From NCBI GenBank assembly GCA_002307235.1, contig DBTV01000050.1, positions 33,871 through 97,870 on the forward strand: 64,000 bases of DNA, read 5' to 3'. Each line of letters starts with the position of its first letter. The first letter of the stretch is position 1. Shown piece by piece: positions 1 through 8,900 of the stretch. Both the position numbers and the translations under genes were made by a program. The notes beneath the pieces were generated by a model. It was not told where the DNA came from, did no database searches, and was given only the letters and a program-made list of their open reading frames with translations. Origin of the DNA: Acidobacteriaceae bacterium UBA1307. Lineage in GTDB: Bacteria > Acidobacteriota > Terriglobia > Terriglobales > Acidobacteriaceae.

Positions 1-1154
1 AGCGCCAGCAGATTGGTCTGCCCGGCAATCTCCTGAATAATCTTGACCACCTCGCCGATCGAGTTTGTCACCTCGCCCAGTGAAGTGATGTTGGCCGAAG
101 CCTCGCGCACCGTTTCACTGATGCGATTCATGGCCTGCTCGGTCTGCTGCACCACCTCGCGACCGGTCATGGCCGTGGCCACGGCATCATTGGCGGCCCG
201 CGACGCATTGGCGGCGTGCTCGGCCACGTTCATCGTCGCCGCATTCATCTCGGTCAACGACGAGGCAAAACGTTCCACCTCGCCCTGCTCGGCGCGCGTC
301 GACTCTGAAATCTCCCGACTTGTCGATTCAATCTCGGCACCGGCCGTGGCCACCTGCGCGGAGGCCTTCGCCACGTTCTTCAACGCCCCGGCAATGGCCG
401 TGCGCGTGTCATTGATCGCCTTGATCGCTACCGCCAATTCGTCATTGCTGGCTGCTTTCGCGTTGGCTTGCGACAGATCCTTGTGCGCGATCGCCTCCAG
501 TTGCTCGACCGAAATCTCCACGTTGCGAGAGATCGAGCGGATCAGCGTCACCGCAATCGAACTCAACACCACAATGGCGAACAGCAGCCCGATGCCCTCG
601 AAGATCGACAGCCGTGTCTGCAGGGATGCATTGTCTTTTTCATACTGCGCAAGATGCTCGGCAGCCGTCGTCTTGATCTCGTTAAATTGTGCTTCGATCT
701 CCGTCTGCAGGCGATCATCCTCGCCACTGGTAAACAGTTGGCGCGCCGCCTCAAAGCCGCCGCTTTTGCGCGCGGTATTCAGTTGATCCACGACGCCGCG
801 TCGCTGCTTGATCAACTGCAGGACTTTGTCCCAGCGCGCCTTCTGGTCAGGATCGCGGCTGAGCCGTTCAGCCATGCTGACCAGCACCGGTGCCGCATTC
901 GCGCGCAATGCAGTAATTTCGCTTAGGTTTTTCTCATCGCCGCCAATCAGATACGCGCGCTGGTGCGTCGTCACACCCAGCACATAGGCATGGATGAACT
1001 CCATGTCGCTGACCACATGTCCGGTTTGCGCAACCGCCTGTTCGGTCTTCTGCGCCTCACGCTGCGCAATAAAAGATGCCAGAGCCCATGCGGCCAACAT
1101 CACGCCCACAAGGCCAAATGCAAAAAGAAGTTTTTTCTTAATCGTCCATTGCAT
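1..1154 (-). CDS. Methyl-accepting chemotaxis protein (3' end outside window)
   Basis: Membrane chemoreceptor that would signal to a CheA/CheW array. The visible 384 residues read from an ATG: TM1 (about residues 8-27), a periplasmic helical region with a CHASE3-like pattern (HAYVLGVTTHQRAYLIGGDE), TM2 (about residues 185-205), a HAMP-like linker and the first part of the MA signalling domain. The MA part runs into the conserved hairpin (IIQEIAGQTNLLA), where the window begins, so the C-terminus is missing. It is divergent from the porin gene. No che genes are nearby. Its sensor region is unlike those of the three other receptors in this window, so it is not a recent duplicate of them. Ligand unknown. 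Confidence 0.93.
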   Translation of the reverse strand, partial: MQWTIKKKLLFAFGLVGVMLAAWALASFIAQREAQKTEQAVAQTGHVVSDMEFIHAYVLGVTTHQRAYLIGGDEKNLSEITALRANAAPVLVSMAERLSRDPDQKARWDKVLQLIKQRRGVVDQLNTARKSGGFEAARQLFTSGEDDRLQTEIEAQFNEIKTTAAEHLAQYEKDNASLQTRLSIFEGIGLLFAIVVLSSIAVTLIRSISRNVEISVEQLEAIAHKDLSQANAKAASNDELAVAIKAINDTRTAIAGALKNVAKASAQVATAGAEIESTSREISESTRAEQGEVERFASSLTEMNAATMNVAEHAANASRAANDAVATAMTGREVVQQTEQAMNRISETVREASANITSLGEVTNSIGEVVKIIQEIAGQTNLLA

Positions 1155-1335
1155 ACATGCACTCCCCCCTCTCCGTATCGACCTTGAGCAAGACGGCTTC
1201 AGCCTTTAATGCGAATTTATGCAAGCATGGTCACATTTTGTTCAACACCGGGAATTACCTTTGCGCAATAAGAACGGGTACTTGTTTGCTGCACTATCCC
1301 TCTCGAAAAACGGGATAATCGCCGATAGCTCTCTC

Positions 1336-3504
1336 ATGATCGACTTACTCCGCCCTCATGCCGATGCTGCGCATCCGTGCAAGGAAAACCGCATCGCAGC
1401 CCGTTGCGCGGTCAGTCTGCTGTTGCTGGCAGGCCTGAGCGCATTTCCACTTTTGACCGCGCAGGCACAAGTCCGTCGAGCCACCGCCACGCACAAAAAA
1501 AGCACGCCCCGCGCCGCGTCACCGCAAAGCACTGTCGCCAAGCAAATCGAAGAACTGCAGCGTGCCGTCGCCGCGCAGGCCGCCGAGATTGCAACGCTCA
1601 AATCCGGTCTGGCGCAAAAAGACGCACAGGCGCAAAAGGCCGAAGCCGCCGCTCTGCGCGCCGAGACCAAGGCCGAGCAAGCCGCAGCAGCCGCGCAAAC
1701 CAGCGGACAGGTCGAGCAGCAAAACGCCTCTTCGGTTGCGACGCTCTCCTCTGCCGTCTCCGCGTTGAAGGGCTCGCAGGTCGCACTTGCTGCGGAAACC
1801 AAAGCGGTGAAGACCGCGCTCACCGCGCCGACGGAGTTGCACTACAAGGGCATCACGCTCACCCCGGGTGGCTTCTTCAGCGGCGATGTCGTCTATCGCG
1901 CCCACTCGACCGGCGGCGAGTTGCCTACCGCGCTCAGTTCCATTCCCTACGAGCACGCCGATGCCTACGCGCTCAGCGAGACCTTCGTCAGCGGACGGCA
2001 ATCGCGCCTGAGCCTGCTCGGCGAGGGCAAGCTCGGCTGGGGCACGCTGCGCGGCTATGTCGAGGCGGACTTTCTCGGCGTCGGCACCACCTCGAACAAC
2101 AATCAGACCAACAGCTATCTGCTGCGCCAGCGTCTGGCCCTGCTCGAAACCGAAACCAGCCATCACTGGATCATCTCCGGCGGCCAAGGCTGGTCACTGT
2201 CTGCGGAAAATCGCAAGGGCATCTCGACCGCCGCCAGCTCCATTGCACTGCCTCTGCAGATCGATCCGAATTACGTGGCCGGTCTCGTCTGGAACCGTGG
2301 CGGATTTTTACGCCTGACCAAGCTCTTCCCGAAGGTCGCGTTCGCCGCCTCCATTGAGAATCCGCAGATTCTCTACACCGCCACGCTGGCCGGCAATACG
2401 CCCTACGCGGTGCTCGGCACGGCCGGAGCAGGTGCGGGCCTGCTCAATCAGGCCATCAGTTCCTGCACCACCAGCACCACCATCGTCAGCTATACCAGCC
2501 AGGGCACGGGCGCCACCAGCAGTTGGACGCCGGTCTACAAGACCGTCAGCGCCTGCTCGAATCTGGCCAACATATCCTTCAATCAAGCGCCCGACGTGCT
2601 CGTCAAGGCCGCCTTCGATCCGGGCCGTGGCCACTATGAAATCTTCGGCATCGCCCGCTTCGCACATGAAACCGTCTTTCCCGGCGAAACCACCGACCGC
2701 CAGCTCTACGGCGGACTCTACGACGTGAGCTGCCCGAAGGGCACCACCGGCTGCAGCCCCGTCGCCCCCGCGCTGTCGACCTCAGGCAGCTTCAACAACA
2801 GCATCGCGCTCGGCGGCATCGGTGCCAGTGCGCGCGTGCCGGTGATCGTCGACAAATTCACCCTCGGCCTCAAGGGACTCTATGGCCCCGGCGTCGGTCG
2901 CTACGGCGACTCCACGCTGCCCGATGCGACCACCAACCGTTGGGGCGGACTCGAGCCGATTCATAACCTCTCCGGCATCGCCTCGGCCGAGCTCACGCCC
3001 ACCCCGCGGCTGACCCTCTACGCCTACTACGGTGGCGACTACGCCAGCCGCGCCGACTTCCAGAGCCCCACGGCCACCACGCTGAAGATTGGCTCTTCGC
3101 CCTGCTTTCTGCCCACCGGAGCCACCAGTTGCACCACCGCGCCGACCTCGGCGCAACTGGCCGCTGGCGGCACCTGGGGCGCGCACTACACTGCTGCGGC
3201 CGCCGCCGTCGGTTACGGCTCGCGCCTGCTCGATAACTCGTCCTGCCTGGCCACGACCGCACCGGGATACAACGGCGGCTCCACCGGCTACTATGCCGGA
3301 GCCTCCTGCGGCGCGCAGACGCGCAGCGTGCAAGAGGCCACCGCCGGTTACTGGCTCAACTTCTACAAGGGCGACCGGGGCCGTCTGGCGCAGGGCGTGC
3401 AGTACGGCTACATCGTCCGCAACGGCTGGTCGGGGCTGAATGGCATCGGCGCCAAGGGCATCGAGCCGATGTTCTTCACCAGCTTCCGCTACTTCCTTCC
3501 ATAA
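1336..3504 (+). CDS. DcaP-like outer-membrane porin with N-terminal coiled coil
   Basis: Predicted outer-membrane channel for small solutes. I start at the ATG that places a signal peptide (AARCAVSLLLLAGLSAFPLL, then AQAQ) near the N-terminus; an in-frame upstream extension to 1219 looks non-coding. After cleavage comes a charged/Ala-rich heptad segment, roughly residues 60-150, typical of a trimerising coiled coil. A barrel region follows with the DcaP-family pattern QSRLSLLGEG..GWGTLRGYVEADF and LRQRLALLE...GGQGWSL. It ends in an aromatic residue-containing C-terminus (SFRYFLP), compatible with BAM recognition. The stop codon coincides with the end of a palindromic element. Family assignment rests on motif resemblance only. 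Confidence 0.8.
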   Translation: MIDLLRPHADAAHPCKENRIAARCAVSLLLLAGLSAFPLLTAQAQVRRATATHKKSTPRAASPQSTVAKQIEELQRAVAAQAAEIATLKSGLAQKDAQAQKAEAAALRAETKAEQAAAAAQTSGQVEQQNASSVATLSSAVSALKGSQVALAAETKAVKTALTAPTELHYKGITLTPGGFFSGDVVYRAHSTGGELPTALSSIPYEHADAYALSETFVSGRQSRLSLLGEGKLGWGTLRGYVEADFLGVGTTSNNNQTNSYLLRQRLALLETETSHHWIISGGQGWSLSAENRKGISTAASSIALPLQIDPNYVAGLVWNRGGFLRLTKLFPKVAFAASIENPQILYTATLAGNTPYAVLGTAGAGAGLLNQAISSCTTSTTIVSYTSQGTGATSSWTPVYKTVSACSNLANISFNQAPDVLVKAAFDPGRGHYEIFGIARFAHETVFPGETTDRQLYGGLYDVSCPKGTTGCSPVAPALSTSGSFNNSIALGGIGASARVPVIVDKFTLGLKGLYGPGVGRYGDSTLPDATTNRWGGLEPIHNLSGIASAELTPTPRLTLYAYYGGDYASRADFQSPTATTLKIGSSPCFLPTGATSCTTAPTSAQLAAGGTWGAHYTAAAAAVGYGSRLLDNSSCLATTAPGYNGGSTGYYAGASCGAQTRSVQEATAGYWLNFYKGDRGRLAQGVQYGYIVRNGWSGLNGIGAKGIEPMFFTSFRYFLP

Positions 3505-3583
3505 AGCGTTTTTCCCATTGCTGTAGAGCGAAAGCAGGATGCACGCAACCGGACACTGCACATGGATTGGAAAAATGCTCTAA
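3502..3583. repeat. Palindromic intergenic element, copy A
   Basis: Begins on the porin stop codon (TAAAGCGTTTTTCCCATTG) and ends in the inverted counterpart (ATTGGAAAAATGCTCTA), giving imperfect terminal inverted repeats of about 17 bp around an 80-bp body. The first 39 bases match copy B near 59.8 kb almost exactly. Related copies lie at 9721, 54181 and 59783. Confidence 0.75.
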
Positions 3584-3606
3584 ACCGCACCGCAACAAAA
3601 AAAGAG

Positions 3607-3640
3607 GGGGCAGCCTGTTGTCAGGTTGCCCCTTCTTTTT
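3607..3640 (+). terminator. Rho-independent terminator after the porin
   Basis: GC-rich hairpin GGGGCAGCCTG / CAGGTTGCCCC with a three-base loop, followed by TTCTTTTT. It sits just after palindromic copy A. Confidence 0.8.
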
Positions 3641-3735
3641 GCATTCCATCCATACTTCGTCGCGCTTTTTGCATCTAAAAGGGGCAGGATGGAGACAGAT
3701 CGTTCAGCAAGAACACCTCCCCCAGGAGTTTCCCG

Positions 3736-4482
3736 ATGCAAATTGATCGCAGTTTTCTCGTTCTTCCTCTGCTGGCCCTCAGCCTGAGCGCCTGCAAGCC
3801 CGCCAGCCAACCGGCCGCCGGCAATGCCGCCCAACAGGCGTCGACCACGCAACCCGCAACGGTCAGCCAGCCCTCCTCGCAGCCGACGGCAACGCAAACC
3901 TCGGCGTCCACGCCGCAGTATGCCTCGACCAAGCCCGCTGCCTCAGTGCAAGGTCCGCCTCCGCCAGCCACCATCGTGCTCCCAGCCGGAACCCGCATCC
4001 CGGTCCGCATTGACCGCACGCTGGGCTCCAAGATTAGCCAGACCGGCGACAGCTTCTCGGCCTCGGTGGCAAACAACGTTCTCGTCAACGGCCAGATCGT
4101 CATCGCCCGGGGCGCGCGCGCCGACGGCACCGTGACCGACGCCAAGTCGCTCGGCCGCTTCAAGGGCGAGGCCCGGCTCGATGTGCGTCTGGACCGCGTG
4201 CAAACGCGCTGGGGCAGCTACCCCGTCTCGACCTCGACCATCGCACGCGAAGAAAAGGGTAAGGGCAAGCGCACGGCGGGCTTCATCGGCGGCGGCGCGG
4301 GCCTTGGCGCTCTCATCGGCGGGCTCGCTGGCGGAGGCAAGGGTGCCCTGATCGGCGCCGGTGCCGGTGCAGGTGCAGGAACCGCCGGATCGGCCTTCAC
4401 CGGAAACAAGCAGATCGTGCTGCCCGCCGAGTCTCAGCTCACCTTCCGGCTCGAAAGCCCGGTACACATCGTCGAAAAGTAA
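3736..4482 (+). CDS. Lipoprotein with glycine-zipper segment
   Basis: Exported protein of unknown role, 248 residues. The N-terminus is a lipoprotein signal with lipobox LSAC, predicting acylation at Cys20, followed by a Pro/Ala/Gln-rich linker to about residue 75. A small folded domain follows (VLPAGTRIPVRIDRTLGS), reminiscent of the beta-rich TrbI/VirB10-type presentation of a surface domain. Then comes a striking Gly/Ala-rich zipper (about residues 181-222, GGGAGLGALIGGLAGGGKGA) and a short C-terminal strand region. Glycine zippers of this kind insert into or pack against membranes. A strong SD (AGGAG) precedes the ATG. Monocistronic; convergent with the next gene. Function not assigned. 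Confidence 0.8.
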   Translation: MQIDRSFLVLPLLALSLSACKPASQPAAGNAAQQASTTQPATVSQPSSQPTATQTSASTPQYASTKPAASVQGPPPPATIVLPAGTRIPVRIDRTLGSKISQTGDSFSASVANNVLVNGQIVIARGARADGTVTDAKSLGRFKGEARLDVRLDRVQTRWGSYPVSTSTIAREEKGKGKRTAGFIGGGAGLGALIGGLAGGGKGALIGAGAGAGAGTAGSAFTGNKQIVLPAESQLTFRLESPVHIVEK

Positions 4483-4492
4483 TCGCCTGGTT

Positions 4493-5197
4493 TCAGGGAA
4501 AGCGAAGACGGCCACGCGGGGGCACAATGCCGTCGGCTTCGCTTTCCCGCAACTTCTTCTCCTCGCGCTGGATGGCGGCCGAGGCCAGCAACAGCCCCAT
4601 CGCACCGCCCACCAGCGGCGCAAGCAGCAGGAACTTCGTCGACCGCTGCAACACCATCACCAGCGCATCGACGGCCGGATCGCCCAGCATCAAGTGCCCG
4701 TCGCTGGCCAGCGCCGCCACATTCAACGACGAAAAGCCCCGCGCCAACAGCACGGCCACAACCATCAGCGCACTGGCCATCCCGCTCCACACACCGGCCA
4801 CGATGGCCACCCGCGGACTGCCCGTCCGCCGCTCACCCCCGATGCCGGCCGCTCCCCAAAGCAGGCTCGACGCCGCCAGCAATCCGCAGCGTAAAAGCAG
4901 AATGGCCACCGGCTGTGACCGTTCCGCCAACACCACCGCAACCATCGACAACACCCCGGCCGGAATCGCCAGACCACTCGCCGCCATCAGCGTCTGCTGC
5001 AGCGGCTCCGGTCGCCTGCCGCCGATCCAACACAAAGCAACGATGTAAACCAATAAAAAGACCAGCGGATCGTAGCCCACGGCCCCCTGCTCCGACAGGC
5101 GAACCAGCTCCGCCCACGGCCGCAACCGCACCGCCAGCAGCACCAGTTCCGCCACGGCCAGCAATACCCATGGAATGCGCACGGAAAACCTCGACAC
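4493..5197 (-). CDS. Multi-spanning membrane protein, unknown function
   Basis: A 234-residue integral membrane protein with about six hydrophobic segments (for example WVLLAVAELVLLAV, LVFLLVYIVALCW, IPAGVLSMVAVVLA, LLLRCGLLAASSLLWG, VWSGMASALMVVAVLLA, LLLAPLVGGAMGLLLA) and a short charged cytoplasmic tail. I do not recognise a family and see no catalytic motif. It lies about 125 bp downstream of lpxC on the same strand and could be cotranscribed, which hints at an envelope role but does not prove one. Confidence 0.7.
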   Translation of the reverse strand: MSRFSVRIPWVLLAVAELVLLAVRLRPWAELVRLSEQGAVGYDPLVFLLVYIVALCWIGGRRPEPLQQTLMAASGLAIPAGVLSMVAVVLAERSQPVAILLLRCGLLAASSLLWGAAGIGGERRTGSPRVAIVAGVWSGMASALMVVAVLLARGFSSLNVAALASDGHLMLGDPAVDALVMVLQRSTKFLLLAPLVGGAMGLLLASAAIQREEKKLRESEADGIVPPRGRLRFP

Positions 5198-5322
5198 CGA
5201 AGCCTCCCTTTCTGGAGCATCGTACGGCGTGGATTTCTACGACGAACCAGTGTAAGCGGCCCGCGCATCGGCACAGATTTTTTCTTGGTTTTTTCTTGGC
5301 TTTCTTCTTATAGAAAAGTAAA

Positions 5323-6225
5323 TTACGCGTTGGCCAAAGCAGGCAACGCACCCGTCAGCGCGTCAAATCGTTCCTCGGCCTCTGCCGAAACCCGCACCAT
5401 CTCCCAGGCCGAACGGTCCTTGAGCAGCCGCGAAACCAGCGCCGCATGCATCGCATGACCAGCCCGTTCCGCCACCACACGCCCCTCGATCCTGCGGCCG
5501 AGCAGGGCCAGGTCGCCGATCAGGTCAAGCACCTTATGCCGCACATATTCATCGGGATAGCGCAGCGCCCCGTTCTCCGGCCCCTGGGCCCCGAGCACGA
5601 TGGCGTTCTCCGGGCTCGCGCCGCGAATCAGACCCATATCGCGCAGCATGTTCTCATCGGCCTTGTAGCCAAAGGTGCGTGCCGCGGCAATTTCGGTCGC
5701 GTAGGCGCAGGTCGCCAGATCAATCGAGGTCTCTTCATGGCCAATCGGCGCCGGGAAATCTATCTTGTAATCGATTTTGTAGCCTTCGTCCGGGTAAACG
5801 CCGATGAACTTTTTGCCCTCGCGCACCTCGAGGGGCTTGAGCACGCGAATCACCTCGCGCCGACGCCGCTGCGTCCGGATGCCGACGCGGGCAAAGGCCT
5901 CCACATAGGGCAACGCGCTGCCATCAAGGATGGGAATCTCCAGATTGTCCACCTCGACGATCACATTGTCGACGCCCATGCCGACCAGCGCCGACAGCAG
6001 ATGCTCGGTCGTCGAAATCAGCACGCCCTGCCGCATCAAACTAGTCGCATAGCTGACCTTGGCCACGTTGCGACCAATCGCCGGAATCTCGAAGTTATCC
6101 AGGTCCGTGCGCCGCAACACGATGCCCGAGCCTGCCGGAGCCGGCAACAGACGCATCGTCACCTGCACGCCGGAATGCAATCCGACGCCGGCAAATTCGA
6201 CCTCCGCGGCCACTGTTCTTTCCAT
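5323..6225 (-). CDS. lpxC: UDP-3-O-acyl-N-acetylglucosamine deacetylase
   Basis: Zinc enzyme for the committed step of lipid A synthesis, deacetylating UDP-3-O-acyl-GlcNAc in the cytosol. The 300-residue product has the usual LpxC length. It shows the first zinc His in STTEHLLSALVG (His75), the second half-site HKVLDLIGD with zinc His and Asp, and the final catalytic His in AERAGHAMHAALV. I chose the ATG giving MERTVAAEVEFAGVGLHSG because that is where homology should begin; a longer in-frame extension upstream has no LpxC features. Presence of lpxC implies an LPS-bearing outer membrane. Confidence 0.97.
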   Translation of the reverse strand: MERTVAAEVEFAGVGLHSGVQVTMRLLPAPAGSGIVLRRTDLDNFEIPAIGRNVAKVSYATSLMRQGVLISTTEHLLSALVGMGVDNVIVEVDNLEIPILDGSALPYVEAFARVGIRTQRRRREVIRVLKPLEVREGKKFIGVYPDEGYKIDYKIDFPAPIGHEETSIDLATCAYATEIAAARTFGYKADENMLRDMGLIRGASPENAIVLGAQGPENGALRYPDEYVRHKVLDLIGDLALLGRRIEGRVVAERAGHAMHAALVSRLLKDRSAWEMVRVSAEAEERFDALTGALPALANA

Positions 6226-6521
6226 ATGCCCAAACTGTGACAACGACGCAAGCTCCAGAGAAAGATTCTGCAATGTGCCTAGACTACCCCTGAATGAGCA
6301 ATCTTGCACTGTGGATTTTTTGCAACACTCTGCGGTCGGTATGCCATACATCTTGAATAACTTGGAGATTCTGAAGGGGTAAAACTCTTTATTCCTTCTC
6401 GAAAATTCTCTTGGCGAAAGATTCTTTCCCCTTTTCTTCCGCTCCAAAGAAAATCCACCGGAGTAAAATCGAGGCGAATCACCCAAGTTCTTTCGATCGC
6501 AGCCGATCGCCGAGGTCTTCG

Positions 6522-7685
6522 ATGACGCTTCCCGCACTCGTCTTACCCGTTTCTGCCCGCGCCCTTTTGTCCGGAGCGCGCCGCAAACAGCCGGATCTGC
6601 TCCACTTCACCGAATCGCTGGTGCGCGCCGAATCGCCTTCGACCGACAAGGCCGCCGTCGATGCCTGCATGGCGATTGCCGCTGAAAAAGCAAAAAAACT
6701 CGGCGGTCGCGTCAAGATTCACCGCCAGCGCGGCTGCGGCAACCTGCTTGAGGCTCACTTTGGCCCGCGCCGCAAAGAGGCAAAGGATCGCGTGCTGCTG
6801 CTCGGCCATCTCGACACGGTCTGGCCGGTTGGCACCCTGGCGCAGATGCCCTACAAGTTGAGCGAGGGGAAACTCACTGGCCCGGGCGTGCTCGACATGA
6901 AGGCGGGCGTCGCCATGGCCTTCACGGCCATCGAGTTGCTGATTGAGGCCCGGCTGCTGGACCGCGAAATCGTGCTTCTGCTCAACTCCGAAGAGGAGCT
7001 GGGCAGCCCGGTTTCCCGGCCCGTCACCGAGGCTCTGGCCCGCGACTGCTCGGCCGTCTACGTGCTTGAGGCCGCACTGGGCGAGGCCGTCAAGACCGCG
7101 CGCAAGGGCACCGGCAACTGGCGCATTGACCTTTACGGCATCGCCGCGCATGCCGGGGTCGACTATGAAAAGGGCGTTTCGGCCCTCGGCGAGCTGGCGC
7201 GGATCATCGAGACCGTCAACGGCTGGACCGAGCCCAAGCGCGGCCTCACGGTCAGCGTCGGCCTGGCTGGCGGCGGCAGCAAGACCAATGTGATTCCGGC
7301 GCACGCCTTCGCCGAGGTCGATGTCCGCATCCAGAAGCGCGCTGACGGAGAGCGGATCGCGAAAAAGTTCGCCAAGCTGCGCACCCGCGACCCGCGCTGT
7401 ACGCTGGTGGTCGCTGGCGGCATCAACCGCCCGCCGATGGAGCGAAAGGCCGGCGTCGTGCGTCTGTATCGTCGAGCCCGCGCATTGGCCGCCGAGCTTG
7501 GATTTCCGCTGGAGGAGGCCGCAACGGGTGGAGCCTCCGACGGCAACTTTACTGCCGCGCTCGGCATTCCCACCCTCGACGGACTGGGTCCGGTGGGTGC
7601 CGGAGCTCATGCCGCGCACGAACACCTGCTCGTCGAACATCTGGCTCCGCGCACGGCTCTGCTGGCCGCGCTGCTGGCCCGCTAA
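6522..7685 (+). CDS. M20-family zinc metallopeptidase (carboxypeptidase G2-like)
   Basis: Predicted di-zinc peptidase or deacylase removing a C-terminal amino acid, often glutamate, or splitting acyl-amino acids. Metal ligands are in order: LLGHLDTVWP (His96, Asp98), GVLDMKAG (Asp), NSEEELGSP (catalytic Glu plus Glu ligand), a later EAALGEA segment, and the final His in AHEHLLVEHL. The lid or dimerisation domain is marked by AAHAGVDYEKGVSA and GGGSKTNVIP. The ATG is preceded by GAGG at a spacing of six; an upstream in-frame extension exists but lacks an SD. No signal peptide is evident, so a cytosolic enzyme is likely. The exact substrate cannot be read from sequence. Confidence 0.88.
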   Translation: MTLPALVLPVSARALLSGARRKQPDLLHFTESLVRAESPSTDKAAVDACMAIAAEKAKKLGGRVKIHRQRGCGNLLEAHFGPRRKEAKDRVLLLGHLDTVWPVGTLAQMPYKLSEGKLTGPGVLDMKAGVAMAFTAIELLIEARLLDREIVLLLNSEEELGSPVSRPVTEALARDCSAVYVLEAALGEAVKTARKGTGNWRIDLYGIAAHAGVDYEKGVSALGELARIIETVNGWTEPKRGLTVSVGLAGGGSKTNVIPAHAFAEVDVRIQKRADGERIAKKFAKLRTRDPRCTLVVAGGINRPPMERKAGVVRLYRRARALAAELGFPLEEAATGGASDGNFTAALGIPTLDGLGPVGAGAHAAHEHLLVEHLAPRTALLAALLAR

Positions 7686-7745
7686 CTTAAATTTCTGGAG
7701 CCTGATAGACTTCGGAACAGACCAAGGATGGAGATCGTCCCGCTC

Positions 7746-8468
7746 ATGAAATCGACCGTATTTACAGCACTTCTGCTGGCCGCCACCGTGGCCGCCGCGC
7801 AAACTGCCACCAAGCCCGCGCCGAAGGCCGCCGTGCACGCCGCTGCCGCCCGCACCACGCTGCCCGCCAATATTCCGCCGGTAAAGGCGCTGACCAAGAC
7901 CGCCTTCGCGCTGCGCTATCAGGACGTGAAGATCGGCACCGGCCCGGTGGCCGAGCCCAGAAAGCTCTACAAGGTGGCCTACACGGGCTGGCTGGCCGCG
8001 GACGGCCGCAAGTTCGACTCCTCGTATGACCACCCGGCGGCGCCAGTGATCGACGAGAATACCAGACAGCCGATCAAGGACGCCGACGGCAAGGTAAAGA
8101 CCGCCGCCGCGCAGCCGATCATCTTTCTGCAGGGCTTTGGCCACGTGATTCCGGGCTGGGATCAGGGCTTTGAGGGCATGCACGTCGGCGGCAAGCGCCG
8201 GCTCTTCATTCCTTATCAGTTGGCCTACGGCGACAAGGGACGGCAGACCGGCGACCCAAAGAATCCCGGCATTCCGGCCAAGGCTGATCTGATCTTTGAC
8301 ATCGAACTGATCGAGGTCTTCGACGTGCCATACATAGAAGGCATCGGCGGCTCGCCGAGGAGGGCCGAAGCAAAACCCGCGGCTGAGGCTGCGAAACCCG
8401 CGGCGGCCGAGCCCACCAAGAGCGCCGAACCGGCGGCACCCGCCGCTCCGGCAACACAGCCCAAGTAA
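7746..8468 (+). CDS. Exported FKBP-type peptidyl-prolyl isomerase
   Basis: Prolyl isomerase predicted to act in the periplasm. It has a signal peptide (MKSTVFTALLLAATVAAAQ), an Ala/Lys-rich linker, and an FKBP fold: YKVAYTGWLAADGRKFDSS, FLQGFGHVIPGWDQGFEGM, GGKRRLFIPYQLAYGDKG and a closing FDIELIEV strand. Between the first two blocks is an insertion of about 25 residues (DENTRQPIKDADGKVKTAAA), longer than in minimal FKBPs. The last 45 residues are a low-complexity Ala/Glu/Pro/Lys tail of unknown role. The alternative ATG 18 bases upstream would spoil the signal peptide. It converges on the next gene across a shared terminator. Confidence 0.92.
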   Translation: MKSTVFTALLLAATVAAAQTATKPAPKAAVHAAAARTTLPANIPPVKALTKTAFALRYQDVKIGTGPVAEPRKLYKVAYTGWLAADGRKFDSSYDHPAAPVIDENTRQPIKDADGKVKTAAAQPIIFLQGFGHVIPGWDQGFEGMHVGGKRRLFIPYQLAYGDKGRQTGDPKNPGIPAKADLIFDIELIEVFDVPYIEGIGGSPRRAEAKPAAEAAKPAAAEPTKSAEPAAPAAPATQPK

Positions 8469-8488
8469 GTTTTTTGCACCAACGATGC

Positions 8489-8535
8489 AAAGGGGCCTCC
8501 TCCGGGATTCATTCTCCCGAGGGGGCCCCTTTCCT
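8489..8535. terminator. Bidirectional terminator between convergent genes
   Basis: Long GC-rich hairpin (AGGGGCCTCCTCCGGGA against TCCCGAGGGGGCCCCTTT) downstream of the FKBP gene. It overlaps the last codons of the minus-strand gene that follows. Confidence 0.65.
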
Positions 8536-8883
8536 TGAGCGGACCTCTTCGAGAACCGACGCGCCGGACGACAAATCGCCCGAGGTCCACTGCCAGCTCT
8601 CGTGCAGGCGCAGGCGACCATCCGGCAACACCTCCGGCTTGCTCAAGCAAACACCCGTTGCCAGCGACTCATTCTCGCTGACGTGCGCGTAGCGCATATC
8701 GAGCCAGCCCTCTTCCGTGACCCGCGCCACCAGCGTGCCGAAGCGAATCGCGCCGCCCGCGTAGGTGGCCCAGACCACGTTGCCCTTCTGGTGATAGTCA
8801 AAGCGTGTCTCCGCGCCCACCTCTCCGGAGCCGGAGTTGGACAGCGACCGAAAGACGCGGCCGTCGTAGTTGATCTCTGCCAT
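8509..8883 (-). CDS. Small conserved protein of the so-called n-acetylglutamate synthase-like family
   Basis: A 124-residue cytosolic protein. Its sequence (FRSLSNSGSGEVGAETRFDY, GNVVWATYAGGAIRFGTLVA, LHESWQWTSGDLSSGASVLEE) matches from memory a short conserved family often labelled n-acetylglutamate synthase in databases. That label is poorly supported, because no GNAT acetyl-CoA motif is visible. The alternating hydrophobic pattern suggests an all-beta barrel. The stop lies inside the terminator shared with the FKBP gene, and the start is 18 bp downstream of the ABC ATPase stop, so the two minus-strand genes are probably cotranscribed. Biochemical role unknown. Confidence 0.75.
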   Translation of the reverse strand: MAEINYDGRVFRSLSNSGSGEVGAETRFDYHQKGNVVWATYAGGAIRFGTLVARVTEEGWLDMRYAHVSENESLATGVCLSKPEVLPDGRLRLHESWQWTSGDLSSGASVLEEVRSRKGAPSGE

Positions 8884-8900
8884 GCGTTTCTCCAGAACAG

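Noticed and set aside
43..1209. Open plus-strand reading frames opposite the first chemoreceptor
   Set aside because: They are antisense to a clear receptor coding sequence and show no domain or SD; high GC creates long spurious frames.
1310..1330. A sigma-28-like -10 (GCCGATA) upstream of the porin
   Set aside because: No TAAA-type -35 at proper spacing, and a porin is not a likely flagellar-sigma target.
6543..8621. A 692-codon minus-strand frame across the M20 and FKBP genes
   Set aside because: Spans two real plus-strand genes and the terminator between genes; no family pattern in the translation.
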